Source of the DNA: Bacteroidota bacterium
Lineage (GTDB): Bacteria; Bacteroidota; Bacteroidia; Palsa-965
Length of the DNA stretch: 64,000 nucleotides
Assembly: GCA_006218065.1 (NCBI GenBank)
Contig: VBWE01000030.1
Location: 1,114 to 65,113, forward strand
Reading direction: 5' to 3'
The stretch's first letter is position 1. Every line of letters starts with the position of its first letter. Shown one piece after another: positions 16,635 through 25,470 of the stretch. Under the pieces are notes generated by a model. That model was given only the letters and a program-made list of their open reading frames with translations. It was not told the origin of the DNA and made no database searches. The position numbers and the translations under genes were made by a program.

Positions 16635-17579
16635 TTAGTTTCCAATGACCTTCGATTCCTCTTCCTGTTCCAGTTCCACGAGGTATTGCCTGGCGAGACG
16701 GCTGCCCTTCTCCGAAGCCCTCTGCGCCCAGTCGATAGCCAGCTGCGGCCGCCCCAGCTTTTCCGCTGCAACGGCCATGTTGAGGCAGGCCTTGCGTGAG
16801 AGCGACCGGGTTCTGCTTTCCGTAACCGGGAGCCATTTGGTCACTGCCGATTTCCATTCGTCCCGGCGGGCATAGCTGCTGCCGTATTTCAGAGGCGGAC
16901 TGAGAAAAGCGCGTTTATAGTACAGGCGATATACTGTGCGCGACTGCGACTGGACACGCGCGGCAATCTGTTCCCCGATCATGCGCCCGGCCACTTCCCG
17001 GGCATGCTTTTCTGTCCCGTCGTACGCGGAATACAAAACCATCGGGCTGTTTTGCATATGCAGTTCGCTGATCACCGTTTTACTGCGGATATCATAAATG
17101 CGCCAGACGGACTGTATCGTAAAATCGAGCGAGCCTCTGTTCGAGTTGACGTAACTCGATTCGTACCGCTCGAGTACCACCAGGATATCGGCATTCAGCT
17201 TTTTGGAAATGCGGATGGCTTCTTCCCAGTTCATTTTTTCCGGGACTTTATCAACGGAATCGGCATTGTAGAGTTCGATATTGTACGGGACAAAAATACT
17301 GTCGGCTACTTCGAGCTCCTGCCAGCGTTCGGAAAGGCTCTGCATGGCGGTGAGTACGCCGTAATTGTACTGCAATTCTTCCTTCGTTTTGCGTTGCCTG
17401 GGATCTTCCAGGTTTCTAACCAGGTTGACGTAAAACCGGCAACGGTCGACAATGGCGATTTTTTTCGCGCTGCGCGGGATGACCAGGTCGGGTTTGACCT
17501 TGACTTCAAAGGTCGCCGTGGACTTGCAGGAAGGAAGCCCTGCGAAGCAGATCAGTACAAGGGGAATCCATTTTTTCAT
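16635..17579 (-). CDS. DUF6340 family lipoprotein (second copy)
   Basis: The 314-residue protein starts at the ATG at 17577-17579 (MKKWIPLVLICFAGLPSCKS), with a clear lipobox GLPSC. It then has LVIPRSAKKIAIVDRCRFY, LNADILVVLERYESS, IQSVWRIYDIRSKTVISE, and a TPR-like C-terminus (CLNMAVAAEKLGRPQLAIDW). The order of these blocks is the same as in the neighbouring 15551 gene, so the two arose by duplication, though they are now quite diverged. It is 49 nt downstream of porD. Unknown role at the cell envelope. Confidence 0.82.
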   Translation of the reverse strand: MKKWIPLVLICFAGLPSCKSTATFEVKVKPDLVIPRSAKKIAIVDRCRFYVNLVRNLEDPRQRKTKEELQYNYGVLTAMQSLSERWQELEVADSIFVPYNIELYNADSVDKVPEKMNWEEAIRISKKLNADILVVLERYESSYVNSNRGSLDFTIQSVWRIYDIRSKTVISELHMQNSPMVLYSAYDGTEKHAREVAGRMIGEQIAARVQSQSRTVYRLYYKRAFLSPPLKYGSSYARRDEWKSAVTKWLPVTESRTRSLSRKACLNMAVAAEKLGRPQLAIDWAQRASEKGSRLARQYLVELEQEEESKVIGN

Positions 17580-17628
17580 AAAAACGCTGTAGATGAAAAA
17601 ACGGGGATGTATTTCGCGCAAGCCTGCG

Positions 17629-18528
17629 CTAATTCTGTTGTATTTTCAGGTACTTGCTCCCGTTCCCGGGATCTATTTCGTTCAGCAGTTGCGTGGCTTT
17701 GGCTTTTTCGTCGGGCATGCCGCCGGAAAAAAGTTTGACCACTTCATCCGATTTGGCGTTGAAAAAGACCTGCATGTTGAATGAAAGCGGTTTGGCCTGG
17801 TGTACTTTTTTGAGCAGTTGCAATGCATCGAGCACGGCCGCGCGACCTGTGTTCACGTCCTGGTGCATGAGGTCGAAACCGAGGCGGTGATATTTGTACA
17901 TGCACTCGCGCATAGAAGAGAACTGCGTATTCAGCAGGTTGTCCACGAGCCAGTAGCGGTTTTTGGTTCCTTCGAACGATTTCCATCCGCGCTCCGGGGC
18001 GGTTTGTGCGTTGGCCACGATGGTCTGGCATTTCTGGTACCAGGGCGATCCGCCGTTCAGTGAATACGAATCGTAATCGAGCCCGATGATGAGGTAAGCA
18101 TAATAACCCAGTACGGCGGTGAGGTTGCTCATGTGCTGCTGCAGGGAAAAGTCGAGCGACTGGAATTCGACGTAGCGGAACTGGAAATCGTTGTCGTTGT
18201 AGTTCAAAAGCAGCGAACTGTACGATGACTTGTACACCGGCCGCGTAGCCTGGATCTGGATGGATCCTTTGAACTCGTCGTTTGAAATTTTCTCGGTTAC
18301 GTTGATGAAAAACGTACACTCAATGCGCTCGTCCAGCGAAAAAACATCGTTGGTCCATTTCCGGTTATTCATGAACTCGTAAATGTCCTTTTGCAGGTTT
18401 TCAAAAATCCGCTTTTCGGTTGTGCCCTGGATTTGCGGGGAAACGACCTGCACTTTGCAATTCAGTTCCTGGCCGAAAGCCGGGGCGAAAAAGGTGAGGG
18501 CAAGAAGAACGTTCAGTATCCGTTTCAT
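17629..18528 (-). CDS. porD: type IX secretion system protein PorD (DUF4835)
   Basis: The 299-residue protein has a signal peptide (MKRILNVLLALTFFAPAFGQ) followed by ELNCKVQVVSPQIQGT, the conserved opening of DUF4835, and DIYEFMNNRKWTNDVF. In Porphyromonas this family is PorD, needed for T9SS secretion. YYAYLIIGLDYDSYSLNGG is another typical block. Its start overlaps the coaBC stop by 4 nt (18525-18528), showing translational coupling. In other Bacteroidota recN often follows; here two DUF6340 genes follow instead. Confidence 0.9.
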   Translation of the reverse strand: MKRILNVLLALTFFAPAFGQELNCKVQVVSPQIQGTTEKRIFENLQKDIYEFMNNRKWTNDVFSLDERIECTFFINVTEKISNDEFKGSIQIQATRPVYKSSYSSLLLNYNDNDFQFRYVEFQSLDFSLQQHMSNLTAVLGYYAYLIIGLDYDSYSLNGGSPWYQKCQTIVANAQTAPERGWKSFEGTKNRYWLVDNLLNTQFSSMRECMYKYHRLGFDLMHQDVNTGRAAVLDALQLLKKVHQAKPLSFNMQVFFNAKSDEVVKLFSGGMPDEKAKATQLLNEIDPGNGSKYLKIQQN

Positions 18529-19739
18529 GATTTTTTCTCCATCAGGCCCGCCAGGTAGTCGGCAATATCGACAGCTACCGCGGTTTTGGCCTTCACTTCA
18601 AAATTAATGGTTTTATTGTTTTTCCCGATGATGGTAATGCGGTTGGTATCAACAGCAAATCCCGCACCTTTTTCGCGAAGCGAGTTCAGTACGATGAAAT
18701 CGAGGTTTTTCTTTTTCAGTTTGGCTTTCGCGTGTTCAATTTCGTTATCCGTTTCGAGTGCAAAGCCCGCGAGGACCTGCCCGCTTTTTTTACGGCGGCC
18801 CAGTTCGGCGAGTATGTCGGCGGTTTCTTCCAGTTCGATCTGCGTGAACGGCCTGGACTTATCCTTTTTGATTTTGCTTTTCGAGGCATGTGCAGGCCTG
18901 TAATCCGCTACCGCAGCCGAAAGTATCGCGGCATGACAGGTGCCGAAAACTTTGGTGCAGGCGGTATACATTTCTTTGGCCGTCATGACATCGACTCGTT
19001 GGATATTCGGATGATGGACCTGCAGCGACGTGGGACCACAGACCAGTATAACCCTGGCTCCTTGTCCCGCCAGCGTTTCCGCCAGCGCCAGTCCCATTTT
19101 TCCCGACGAATGATTGCCGATAAAACGTACCGGGTCGATCGGTTCATACGTGGGGCCTGCAGTTACCAGGATCTTCCTCCCTTTCAGACGTTGTTTTACG
19201 GAAAGCGTTGCCTCGGTATGCGCCAGGATTTCTTCCGGTTCGGCCATGCGTCCTTCGCCGTGCAGCCCGCTCGCCAGTTCCCCGTTCCCGGGCGGAATAA
19301 GGTGAACGCCGTCGGCCCGCAGTTGGGCCAGGTTGCGCTGTGTGGAAGGATGGCGGTACATATCCAGGTCCATGGCCGGGGCCGCGGATACCGGGCAGCG
19401 TGCCGAAAGGTAAACGGCCAGCAGCAGGTTGTCGCAGATGCCGTTCGCCATTTTGGCCAGCGTATCGGCCGTGGCGGGCGCAATTATCATAAGATCGGCC
19501 CAGAGACCGAGGTCCACGTGATTGTTCCAGGTCCCGTTGCCGGAGTCGTGGAAAAGCGTATGGACCGGTCTTTTGGAAAGCGTGGCGAGGGTGAGTGGTG
19601 TTATAAATTCATGCGCTGCCGGCGTCATCAGTACCTGCACTTCGGCCCCGGCTTTGATCAGCAGGCGAACGAGCATAGCGGATTTGTAGGCCGCAATGCC
19701 ACCGGTAACTCCGACGATTATTTTTTTTCCGCGCAACAT
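18525..19739 (-). CDS. coaBC: bifunctional phosphopantothenoylcysteine decarboxylase/phosphopantothenate-cysteine ligase
   Basis: The 404-residue two-domain protein makes 4'-phosphopantetheine for coenzyme A. The N-terminal CoaC flavoprotein domain shows IIVGVTGGIAAYKSAMLVR, the catalytic-His region NHVDLGLWADLMIIAPATA and PAMDLDMY. The C-terminal CoaB ligase domain shows ILVTAGPTYEPIDPVRFIGN, SSGKMG and ILSAAVADYRPA, with the conserved Lys in KIKKDK. The ATG at 19737-19739 (MLRGKKIIVG) fits the family; an upstream in-frame TTG at 19757 would add six residues. It follows rpoZ and overlaps porD. Confidence 0.95.
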   Translation of the reverse strand: MLRGKKIIVGVTGGIAAYKSAMLVRLLIKAGAEVQVLMTPAAHEFITPLTLATLSKRPVHTLFHDSGNGTWNNHVDLGLWADLMIIAPATADTLAKMANGICDNLLLAVYLSARCPVSAAPAMDLDMYRHPSTQRNLAQLRADGVHLIPPGNGELASGLHGEGRMAEPEEILAHTEATLSVKQRLKGRKILVTAGPTYEPIDPVRFIGNHSSGKMGLALAETLAGQGARVILVCGPTSLQVHHPNIQRVDVMTAKEMYTACTKVFGTCHAAILSAAVADYRPAHASKSKIKKDKSRPFTQIELEETADILAELGRRKKSGQVLAGFALETDNEIEHAKAKLKKKNLDFIVLNSLREKGAGFAVDTNRITIIGKNNKTINFEVKAKTAVAVDIADYLAGLMEKKS

Positions 19740-19756
19740 TCGTGTAAAAATAAACA

Positions 19757-19802
19757 ATCGTCATGAAGGGCGCACCGCGAGGTAAGAGCCGATCATGACG
19801 AT
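19757..19802. other. inverted repeat between rpoZ and coaBC
   Basis: Perfect 10-bp arms (ATCGTCATGA and its complement) at 19757-19766 and 19793-19802 with a 26-nt loop. It lies in the only sizeable gap inside the bamD-rpoZ-coaBC-porD run, so it could attenuate or bind a regulator. No T-tract follows on the minus strand, so it does not look like a standard terminator. Confidence 0.4.
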
Positions 19803-19832
19803 CGCAGTATGATTCAGGCAGTTTTAGTGCTG

Positions 19833-20162
19833 CTATTTGCCTTCTTTGGCGGGATTGCGATGATACACCTTCTTGTCCATGAATTCCTGGATGGCAATGT
19901 TGGCCGGCTTGGGAAGGCGCTCGTAAAATTTCGAGATCTCGATCTGTTCCCGGTTTTCGAAAACTTCTTCGAGGTTATCGGTATGCGTTGCAAACTCGTT
20001 CAGTTTACCCTGGAGCTCTTCTTTCAACTCGGCGCTGATCTGGTTAGCGCGCTTTGAAATGATCGCCACGGCTTCGTAAACGTTGCCGGTTTCTACGTCG
20101 AGCTGGCGTACATCGCGGGTAACCGTAGTTACCTCTGCATTGGTTTTCTTGAAGTCAACCAT
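19833..20162 (-). CDS. rpoZ: RNA polymerase omega subunit, Bacteroidota type
   Basis: The 109-residue protein corresponds to the small Bacteroidota RNA polymerase omega/RpoZ-like protein. The core NVYEAVAIISKRANQISAEL matches the omega signature (usually R-x-x-L-V-x-x-x-A-x-R-A) and is followed by ELQGKLNEFA. The tail IAIQEFMDKKVYHRNP is typical of the phylum's version. It would stabilise the beta-prime subunit. It lies between bamD and coaBC, the order expected for Bacteroidota. Confidence 0.9.
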   Translation of the reverse strand: MVDFKKTNAEVTTVTRDVRQLDVETGNVYEAVAIISKRANQISAELKEELQGKLNEFATHTDNLEEVFENREQIEISKFYERLPKPANIAIQEFMDKKVYHRNPAKEGK

Positions 20163-20189
20163 GTTTATCTGTTTGTTTTATTTGGTGTT

Positions 20190-21011
20190 CTAGTTATTCG
20201 CTTTTTTATCCCTGTCGAGACGTTCTTTGATCTTCATCGTGCTTTTGTAAAGCTCATCGACATCCTGTTCGTAGCGGCTGTCGCGGAAAGCAGACTTGAA
20301 TTTATTACAGGCTTCGAGTGTTGTTTTCACACGTTCATCAGCTTTGGCTGCAACGCTGTTTACGGTAAGCAGGTAATTGCATTTTACAATCAGGAAATTG
20401 CCTTCTTCCCGGTGTTTGCTGTCGGGAAATTCCCGGAACAGGTTCTGGAATGCGGCAATCGATGCTTTGTAGTCTTCGGTGCGGTAGTACTGTTTTGCAA
20501 TTTCGTACGATTTTCTTTCGAGCTTTTCGTAAAGCTTGTCGATCATCTTATTGCATTCGGGTACATATTTGCTGTTTGGGAACTGCTTCACGAAGAAGGT
20601 GAATTCCGTAATCGCATCGCGGCTGTCGGTTTGATCGAGCGAGTAGGGCGGGGAGTTGAGGAAATGGCAGTAAGCGCTCATGTATGCGCATTCTTCCGCT
20701 TTTTCGCTCAACGGGTAACGCCTGAAATAATTGCGAAACTGGTAACCTGCCATGATGTAATCATTCAACTGGTAATTGGTCATGGCCTGGTAATACAGGA
20801 TCGTTTGTCCCTGCTCGGAACCTACGTTTACCGAAGACGACAGATCTTCAAAGAGCTGCTGCGCGCGTACATATTCCTTCTTCTCGTAATATTCCAGCGC
20901 TTTGGCGTATTTAGCGTCGAAAGTGCCGTGCTTCTTCAGCTTCTCGAACTCACCGCACGAAACCGCCGAAACCGCTAATAACAAGACAAGAAATGTGTAA
21001 ACCCGTTGCAT
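20190..21011 (-). CDS. bamD: outer membrane protein assembly factor BamD
   Basis: The 273-residue lipoprotein has a signal peptide and lipobox (VLLLAVSAVSCGEFEKL), then five TPR-like helical repeats, for example AKALEYYEKKEYVRAQQLFE and KYVPECNKMIDKLYEKLER. BamD works with BamA to insert beta-barrel proteins in the outer membrane. The ATG at 21009-21011 was chosen; a TTG four codons upstream also keeps the frame open. It is the first gene of the bamD-rpoZ-coaBC-porD run; a heptad repeat (copy G) lies just upstream, so the promoter must lie between about 21012 and 21102. Confidence 0.93.
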   Translation of the reverse strand: MQRVYTFLVLLLAVSAVSCGEFEKLKKHGTFDAKYAKALEYYEKKEYVRAQQLFEDLSSSVNVGSEQGQTILYYQAMTNYQLNDYIMAGYQFRNYFRRYPLSEKAEECAYMSAYCHFLNSPPYSLDQTDSRDAITEFTFFVKQFPNSKYVPECNKMIDKLYEKLERKSYEIAKQYYRTEDYKASIAAFQNLFREFPDSKHREEGNFLIVKCNYLLTVNSVAAKADERVKTTLEACNKFKSAFRDSRYEQDVDELYKSTMKIKERLDRDKKANN

Positions 21012-21102
21012 GAAAGCCCGCAAAGATAGCTATTTTTATCAATCAGACGGAAAAAGTACGGGTAAGTTGCCTCAGTATGTTTTTACAATAGCGGATTAAC
21101 TG

Positions 21103-21199
21103 AATTTGACGATTTGAAAATTGAGCCAATTTGAAAATGAAGAGAACGAGGGCATTTTCAAATTGAATCATCTTCTCAATTTTCAAATTGTCAAATCGG
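21103..21199. repeat. heptad-iterated inverted repeat, copy G
   Basis: Outer 23-bp arms (21103-21125 and 21175-21197, 21 of 23 matching) enclose perfect inner 13-bp arms (21127-21139 and 21153-21165). Words are AATTTGA, CGATTTG, AAAATTG. The right edge abuts the TAA stop of the T9SS cargo gene (21200-21202). Confidence 0.85.
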
Positions 21200-22147
21200 T
21201 TAATTTATAACCAGCTTCGCTGATGCAGCCGGTAATCCTGCTGTTTCTATGCGCAGAAGATATATTCCTTCGGCTAAGTTTTGCCCGTTTAACCCGTAAC
21301 TGCTCCCGGTAAAAGAATCGCTCATCACCAGTTTTCCGCTGAAATCGTACACGGATAATTGTGTAGTTGCATTACTGTTCACGCCTTCCAGGCTGATCTG
21401 TGTAAAACCGGCGGATGGATTCGGCGCAAGACCGATTTTCGGGGCTTCAGCCGTCTGGTCGCTGATCCCGTTCGGCTGGCAACCGGAACAAGGACCGGCG
21501 GCACAGTATGTAATTGTCCCGGTAATCGTTCCTGCGTTCACATCCCAGGGCGTATTGGGCGTGGCGTCGCAGAAATCGAGCGTCCCGGAAATGGAACCGC
21601 TGTTGATAAACCAGTTGCTGATGCAGAACTGCCCGCCATTGCCGGTAATATTATCACCGTTGGTCAGGTTGGTGCACTGGATGCTGCCGTCGTTTACCAG
21701 GTCCTGCCCGACCGCAAACTGTTGTCCGACGCAGATCGCGCCGGTGGAACGGTTGATCGTTAGTCCCGACTGGACAAAATCGTAGGTGATATTGATTGAT
21801 CCATAGTTAACAGTACTGTCGTTATCCTCGCCTCCGAAAAACCCGCAGGAAATATGGCCATAGTTCCTGAAAACGTCGTTCCCGAAAACGAGGGAATCCT
21901 GTCCGCCCGGGTTTACCAGCGAAGCGCCTGCGTTGATGGTGAAGTTACCCGTGGCTACAACCAGTTGCTGGCTGAAAGTGACCTGTGTATTGACAGTGAT
22001 GTTCTGTGCGCCCGGACCGGGAACCAGCGCGGGGCTCCAGGTAGCAGGGTTGAACCAGTCGCCGTTTGCAACGGAAGTGTAGGTTGTTTGTGCAAAAGAT
22101 GCGGAAGAGAAAATCAGGATACTGATGAGCGCGTATAGCTTTTTCAT
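21200..22147 (-). CDS. T9SS-exported protein with type A sorting domain
   Basis: The 315-residue protein starts at the ATG at 22145-22147 (MKKLYALISILIFSSASFAQ, signal peptide). The mature N-terminus, TTYTSVANGDWFNPATWSP, is the GDWxxxATW motif common in Bacteroidota surface proteins with parallel-beta or G8-like folds. A Gly/Asn/Thr-rich beta region follows, then a Cys-rich spot (CAAGPCSGCQPNG). The last 70 or so residues, from IGLAPNPSAGF through LAEGIYLLRIETAG to KLVIN, are a type A T9SS sorting domain. It should be exported through the outer membrane. Substrate or binding target unknown. Confidence 0.85.
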   Translation of the reverse strand: MKKLYALISILIFSSASFAQTTYTSVANGDWFNPATWSPALVPGPGAQNITVNTQVTFSQQLVVATGNFTINAGASLVNPGGQDSLVFGNDVFRNYGHISCGFFGGEDNDSTVNYGSINITYDFVQSGLTINRSTGAICVGQQFAVGQDLVNDGSIQCTNLTNGDNITGNGGQFCISNWFINSGSISGTLDFCDATPNTPWDVNAGTITGTITYCAAGPCSGCQPNGISDQTAEAPKIGLAPNPSAGFTQISLEGVNSNATTQLSVYDFSGKLVMSDSFTGSSYGLNGQNLAEGIYLLRIETAGLPAASAKLVIN

Positions 22148-22302
22148 AGTCGTTGTTTTTGTTTCGGGGAACAGGTACAAATCTCCGGCCCCGGCGCCTG
22201 ATTTCAAGTGCCAGTTATCATGATAGTTTATTTTTTAAATTCAATTTATTTTGATATAATATTGATAATAAATAATTTAGAAGAATATTTATTTTGTTTT
22301 AA

Positions 22303-23838
22303 ATGGATAAATCAAGTCCTCTTCACCAGTTGATACATGCCCTTACGCCGGGGGAAAAACGATATTTCAGCCTCTCGCTTTCCCGGTACGAGAAAAAGGA
22401 GAAGAACAGCCTGCTCTTGTTCGACGCGCTGCTGCGCATGAAAAAGTATGACGGGAAGAAACTGGAAAAATCATTCGCCGGGACAAAAACGGGCAAAAAC
22501 CTGGCGGTTGAAAAACACCTGCTTTATGAGCGCCTGCTGGTCAGTCTTGCCGCCTGTCATATTTCCGATTCTTCCCGCGCCCAATTGCACGAACTGGTAC
22601 GCCAGGGCGAACTGCTGCTCGAAAAAGCGCTTTACGCCGCCTGTTACCGCCGTTTGCAGAGCGCCAGGAAAATAGGATACGAACTGGAAGAACATGCTGC
22701 TCTCCTCGAAATCCTGCGCCTGGAGCGGGAAATGCTCAACGACGGTAAAATAAAGGGCAAACTCGAAGACCTGCACCGGGAAGAAAAAGAACTGGTTGCG
22801 GCGATGACCGAGCGGCAGGAACTCACCTTGCTGAACAACGAATTTTTCGGACTGATGAAATCATCTGCTGTCCGTGAAACGGAAAAAATCGCGCAGATGG
22901 CCGATATCATCAGCCGCCTCGACCGGTTCGACCCGGAAAACCTGCGGTCGGCGCGGGCCAAAGCGACTTTTTTCGGGATGAAACTGCGCTATTCCCGCGT
23001 GATCGGCGATACGGAACAGCAGAAGAAATACTCGCTGCTTTCGCTGGCCCTGCTCGAGAAAAACCCGTCGCTGATCAATGAAAATATCCGGGGTTACTTT
23101 TCGAGACTGATCAATATGGCGATCAGCTACGGGGAAAACGGCGACGCAAACGAACTGGAAATAACGATTGAAAAAATCCGCATGCTCCCGCAGCGTTTTC
23201 CCGGCGCGCGCGACCCGCATATCCTGCATGATATCCAGTCGGCGTATTTCGGGCTGTCGCTGGAAATGCGCCTGCAGCAGGGCGATTTTGCCAAAGGACT
23301 CGCGCTCGTTCCCGCGGTTTCGGAATGGCTCGCGGAAAAGGAACAACTGATGGACCGGAATCACCGGATGGTGATTTATATGACGGTGGCCGACCTGTAT
23401 TTTATGGCCGGCGATTACCGGAAAACACTGCAGTGGCTGCGCGGCGTGGTGCACGAAAGCAATATCGGTTTCCGCGACGACGTGCAGTGTTTTGCATATA
23501 TCCTGCAACTGGTCACGCATTATAAACTCGGGCACGACGACCTGCTGCCTTCGCTGCTGAAAAGCACCTACCGTTTCCTGCACAAGCGAAAAAAAATGTT
23601 CCGCGTCGAACAACTCGTATTGGGTTTCATCGCCACGCAGATACGCCGGCCCGCCACGTCTGTCGACCTGCGCCTGTCGTTCAAAGCGCTGCACGAAGCG
23701 CTGTTGGGAGTCGTGCAGGATAAAATAGAACGCAAAGCGCTCGACTTTTTCGACCTGGTGAGCTGGCTGGAAAGTGAAATTTCCGGTGAAGGATTTTCCG
23801 TAACCGTTGCGCGCAAAAGCAAACTTGCCGGGAAGTGA
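22303..23838 (+). CDS. large helical cytoplasmic protein of unknown function
   Basis: The 511-residue protein has no signal peptide or membrane segment and is almost wholly predicted helical by eye, with Leu/Arg/Glu-rich stretches reminiscent of degenerate TPR solenoids (YMTVADLYFMAGDYRKTLQW). The N-terminus HQLIHALTPGEKRYFSLSLS recurs, as far as I recall, in Bacteroidota proteins of similar length that lack a named function. The gene is monocistronic. Its upstream gap is very AT-rich (about 22220-22302), in contrast with the rest of the window, and may hold a strong promoter. Could be a scaffold or regulator; no evidence favours either. Confidence 0.8.
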   Translation: MDKSSPLHQLIHALTPGEKRYFSLSLSRYEKKEKNSLLLFDALLRMKKYDGKKLEKSFAGTKTGKNLAVEKHLLYERLLVSLAACHISDSSRAQLHELVRQGELLLEKALYAACYRRLQSARKIGYELEEHAALLEILRLEREMLNDGKIKGKLEDLHREEKELVAAMTERQELTLLNNEFFGLMKSSAVRETEKIAQMADIISRLDRFDPENLRSARAKATFFGMKLRYSRVIGDTEQQKKYSLLSLALLEKNPSLINENIRGYFSRLINMAISYGENGDANELEITIEKIRMLPQRFPGARDPHILHDIQSAYFGLSLEMRLQQGDFAKGLALVPAVSEWLAEKEQLMDRNHRMVIYMTVADLYFMAGDYRKTLQWLRGVVHESNIGFRDDVQCFAYILQLVTHYKLGHDDLLPSLLKSTYRFLHKRKKMFRVEQLVLGFIATQIRRPATSVDLRLSFKALHEALLGVVQDKIERKALDFFDLVSWLESEISGEGFSVTVARKSKLAGK

Positions 23839-23851
23839 ATGATCAATACCA

Positions 23852-23924
23852 AACGCACAACGCACAATTATCAACAAGGCTTTCCGATGAACATTGAATA
23901 TGTTTGATATTGTGCGTTGTGTGT
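23852..23924. repeat. heptad-iterated inverted repeat, copy H
   Basis: Arms at 23852-23874 and 23904-23924 match except for one base gap and two mismatches. Words are AACGCAC, AACGCAC, AATTATC on the left. It lies 3' of the helical unknown and upstream of the SGNH gene. The rest of the gap to 24081 shows nothing else that I recognise. Confidence 0.8.
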
Positions 23925-24081
23925 CTGGAAGAGATAGCTCCCGGGTTTTGCGCTTTCCCGTGTTGAAAGATATTTTTTCGCGGGCCGACAGGAGTTAGAA
24001 AAAACAATACACTTGTCCCACGGAGTACCCGTGAAGCCATCTTTCGCGTAATTTTACACGCAATCCGAACCACAGCAACCG

Positions 24082-25470
24082 ATGAAGAACGAAAATCGTG
24101 TGTTTGAGCCTTTCCTGCTGGTGCTGTGCAGCCTCGTCATTTTTGTCGGCCTGTCTTTTGTCAATACGGAGTTTTCCGCCGCCGGGTATTCCGCCAAAAA
24201 AATCCATCTCTTTTCCGACGTCATCGCTTCAGGCCGCGTGGCCGTTGCACCTGCGGTTGGTCCCGTGGTCAACGATTCCATGATGAAAAAGCGCGGCGTT
24301 TTTATGAAACCCGATAACAAGCACTCCGCCGAGATCGTGGAGTTCGGCGACGACAGCCTGGGCGGACTGATCCGTTTTTTCATGGCCATCGAGCAGTTGA
24401 AAACGAAAGGCAAACAGGTCCGCATCGCGTATTTCGGCGATTCGATGATCGAAGGCGACCTGATTTCACAGGATCTGCGTGCGCTGATGCAGGATACCTT
24501 TGGCGGCTACGGTGTAGGATTCATGCCTATCACCTCGATCGTTGCGGGTTTCCGGCAGTCCATTATACATTCGTTTTCCACCAACTGGACGGACCACAAC
24601 CTGCTGGAGAAAAACAGCGGCGGTCATGCGCCGGGAATCACGGGACATACGTTTGTTCCCGCTTTCACCGGCCAGGGCGACAGTACGATTACCGGGAGCT
24701 GGGTGAAATACACCGCACCGAACCGTGCGCGCCTGGATCGTTTTTATAATGTGCGTCTTTTTTATGGGAAGACCGAAAGCGCCTGCTACGTAAACTGCAA
24801 CAAGCAAAACCATAAACTCGACGGCGTGAATGCGGTGAACCAGTTGTACGTTAATCGCGGCGGAGCGATCCAGGCTGTACAGGCGGGTTTCAGTTGCGGC
24901 GGGCCGCTGGATGTGTACGGTTTCAGCATGGATACCGACAGCGGAGTTTTCGTGGATAATTTATCGTACAGGGGAAACAGCGGGCTTCCGCTCACGCAAA
25001 TGCCATATCGTGTGCTGAACGGTTTGAACCAGCATCTCGATTATGACCTGATCATCCTGCAATACGGTCCGAATGTTGTGAACAGTAAACTGAAAAGCTA
25101 CGACTGGTATGAAAAAGGGATGGTAGAAGTGGTGAAACATCTGAAACAGGCTTTTCCCACGGCCAGTATCCTGGTGATCAGCACCGGCGATAAAGGCTAT
25201 CGTAAAAACGGCGTGATGGGTACCGATCCCGCCGTGCCGATCCTCGTGGAATCGCAGCGCAAGACCGCGGAAAAAACAGGCGCGGCATTCTGGAATTTGT
25301 ACCAGGCCATGGGGGGTGAAGCTTCGATGGTGAAATGGGTGCAGGGCGATACGGTGTATGCGAACAAAGATTATACGCATTTCAATCACCGGGGTGCGAA
25401 ACGGATCGGGAAGATGTTGTTTGACCGGCTGATGAACGAATATAAATCATACAAGAAGAGTGCTACATAA
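24082..25470 (+). CDS. SGNH-fold hydrolase, membrane anchored
   Basis: The 462-residue protein has an N-terminal transmembrane/signal-anchor segment (PFLLVLCSLVIFVGLSFV) and a periplasmic SGNH/GDSL esterase domain. Block I is RIAYFGDSMIEGD (about residue 118), followed by GGYGVGFMP; block III is ILQYGPNVVNS (about 327); and the catalytic Asp/His pair is in DYTHFNHRG (about 433). Such domains add or remove acetyl groups on polysaccharides, as AlgJ/AlgX do with the MBOAT protein AlgI. The adjacent second SGNH gene overlaps it by 11 nt and an MBOAT gene follows, so a role in O-acetylation of a surface polymer is inferred. Confidence 0.85.
   Translation: MKNENRVFEPFLLVLCSLVIFVGLSFVNTEFSAAGYSAKKIHLFSDVIASGRVAVAPAVGPVVNDSMMKKRGVFMKPDNKHSAEIVEFGDDSLGGLIRFFMAIEQLKTKGKQVRIAYFGDSMIEGDLISQDLRALMQDTFGGYGVGFMPITSIVAGFRQSIIHSFSTNWTDHNLLEKNSGGHAPGITGHTFVPAFTGQGDSTITGSWVKYTAPNRARLDRFYNVRLFYGKTESACYVNCNKQNHKLDGVNAVNQLYVNRGGAIQAVQAGFSCGGPLDVYGFSMDTDSGVFVDNLSYRGNSGLPLTQMPYRVLNGLNQHLDYDLIILQYGPNVVNSKLKSYDWYEKGMVEVVKHLKQAFPTASILVISTGDKGYRKNGVMGTDPAVPILVESQRKTAEKTGAAFWNLYQAMGGEASMVKWVQGDTVYANKDYTHFNHRGAKRIGKMLFDRLMNEYKSYKKSAT

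Noticed and set aside
18732-19766. 344-codon open frame on the plus strand
   Set aside because: Antisense to coaBC, with Arg/Gly-rich translation and no domain; a shadow of a GC-rich gene.
22861-23877. 338-codon open frame on the minus strand
   Set aside because: Antisense to the helical unknown, whose plus-strand frame has better composition.
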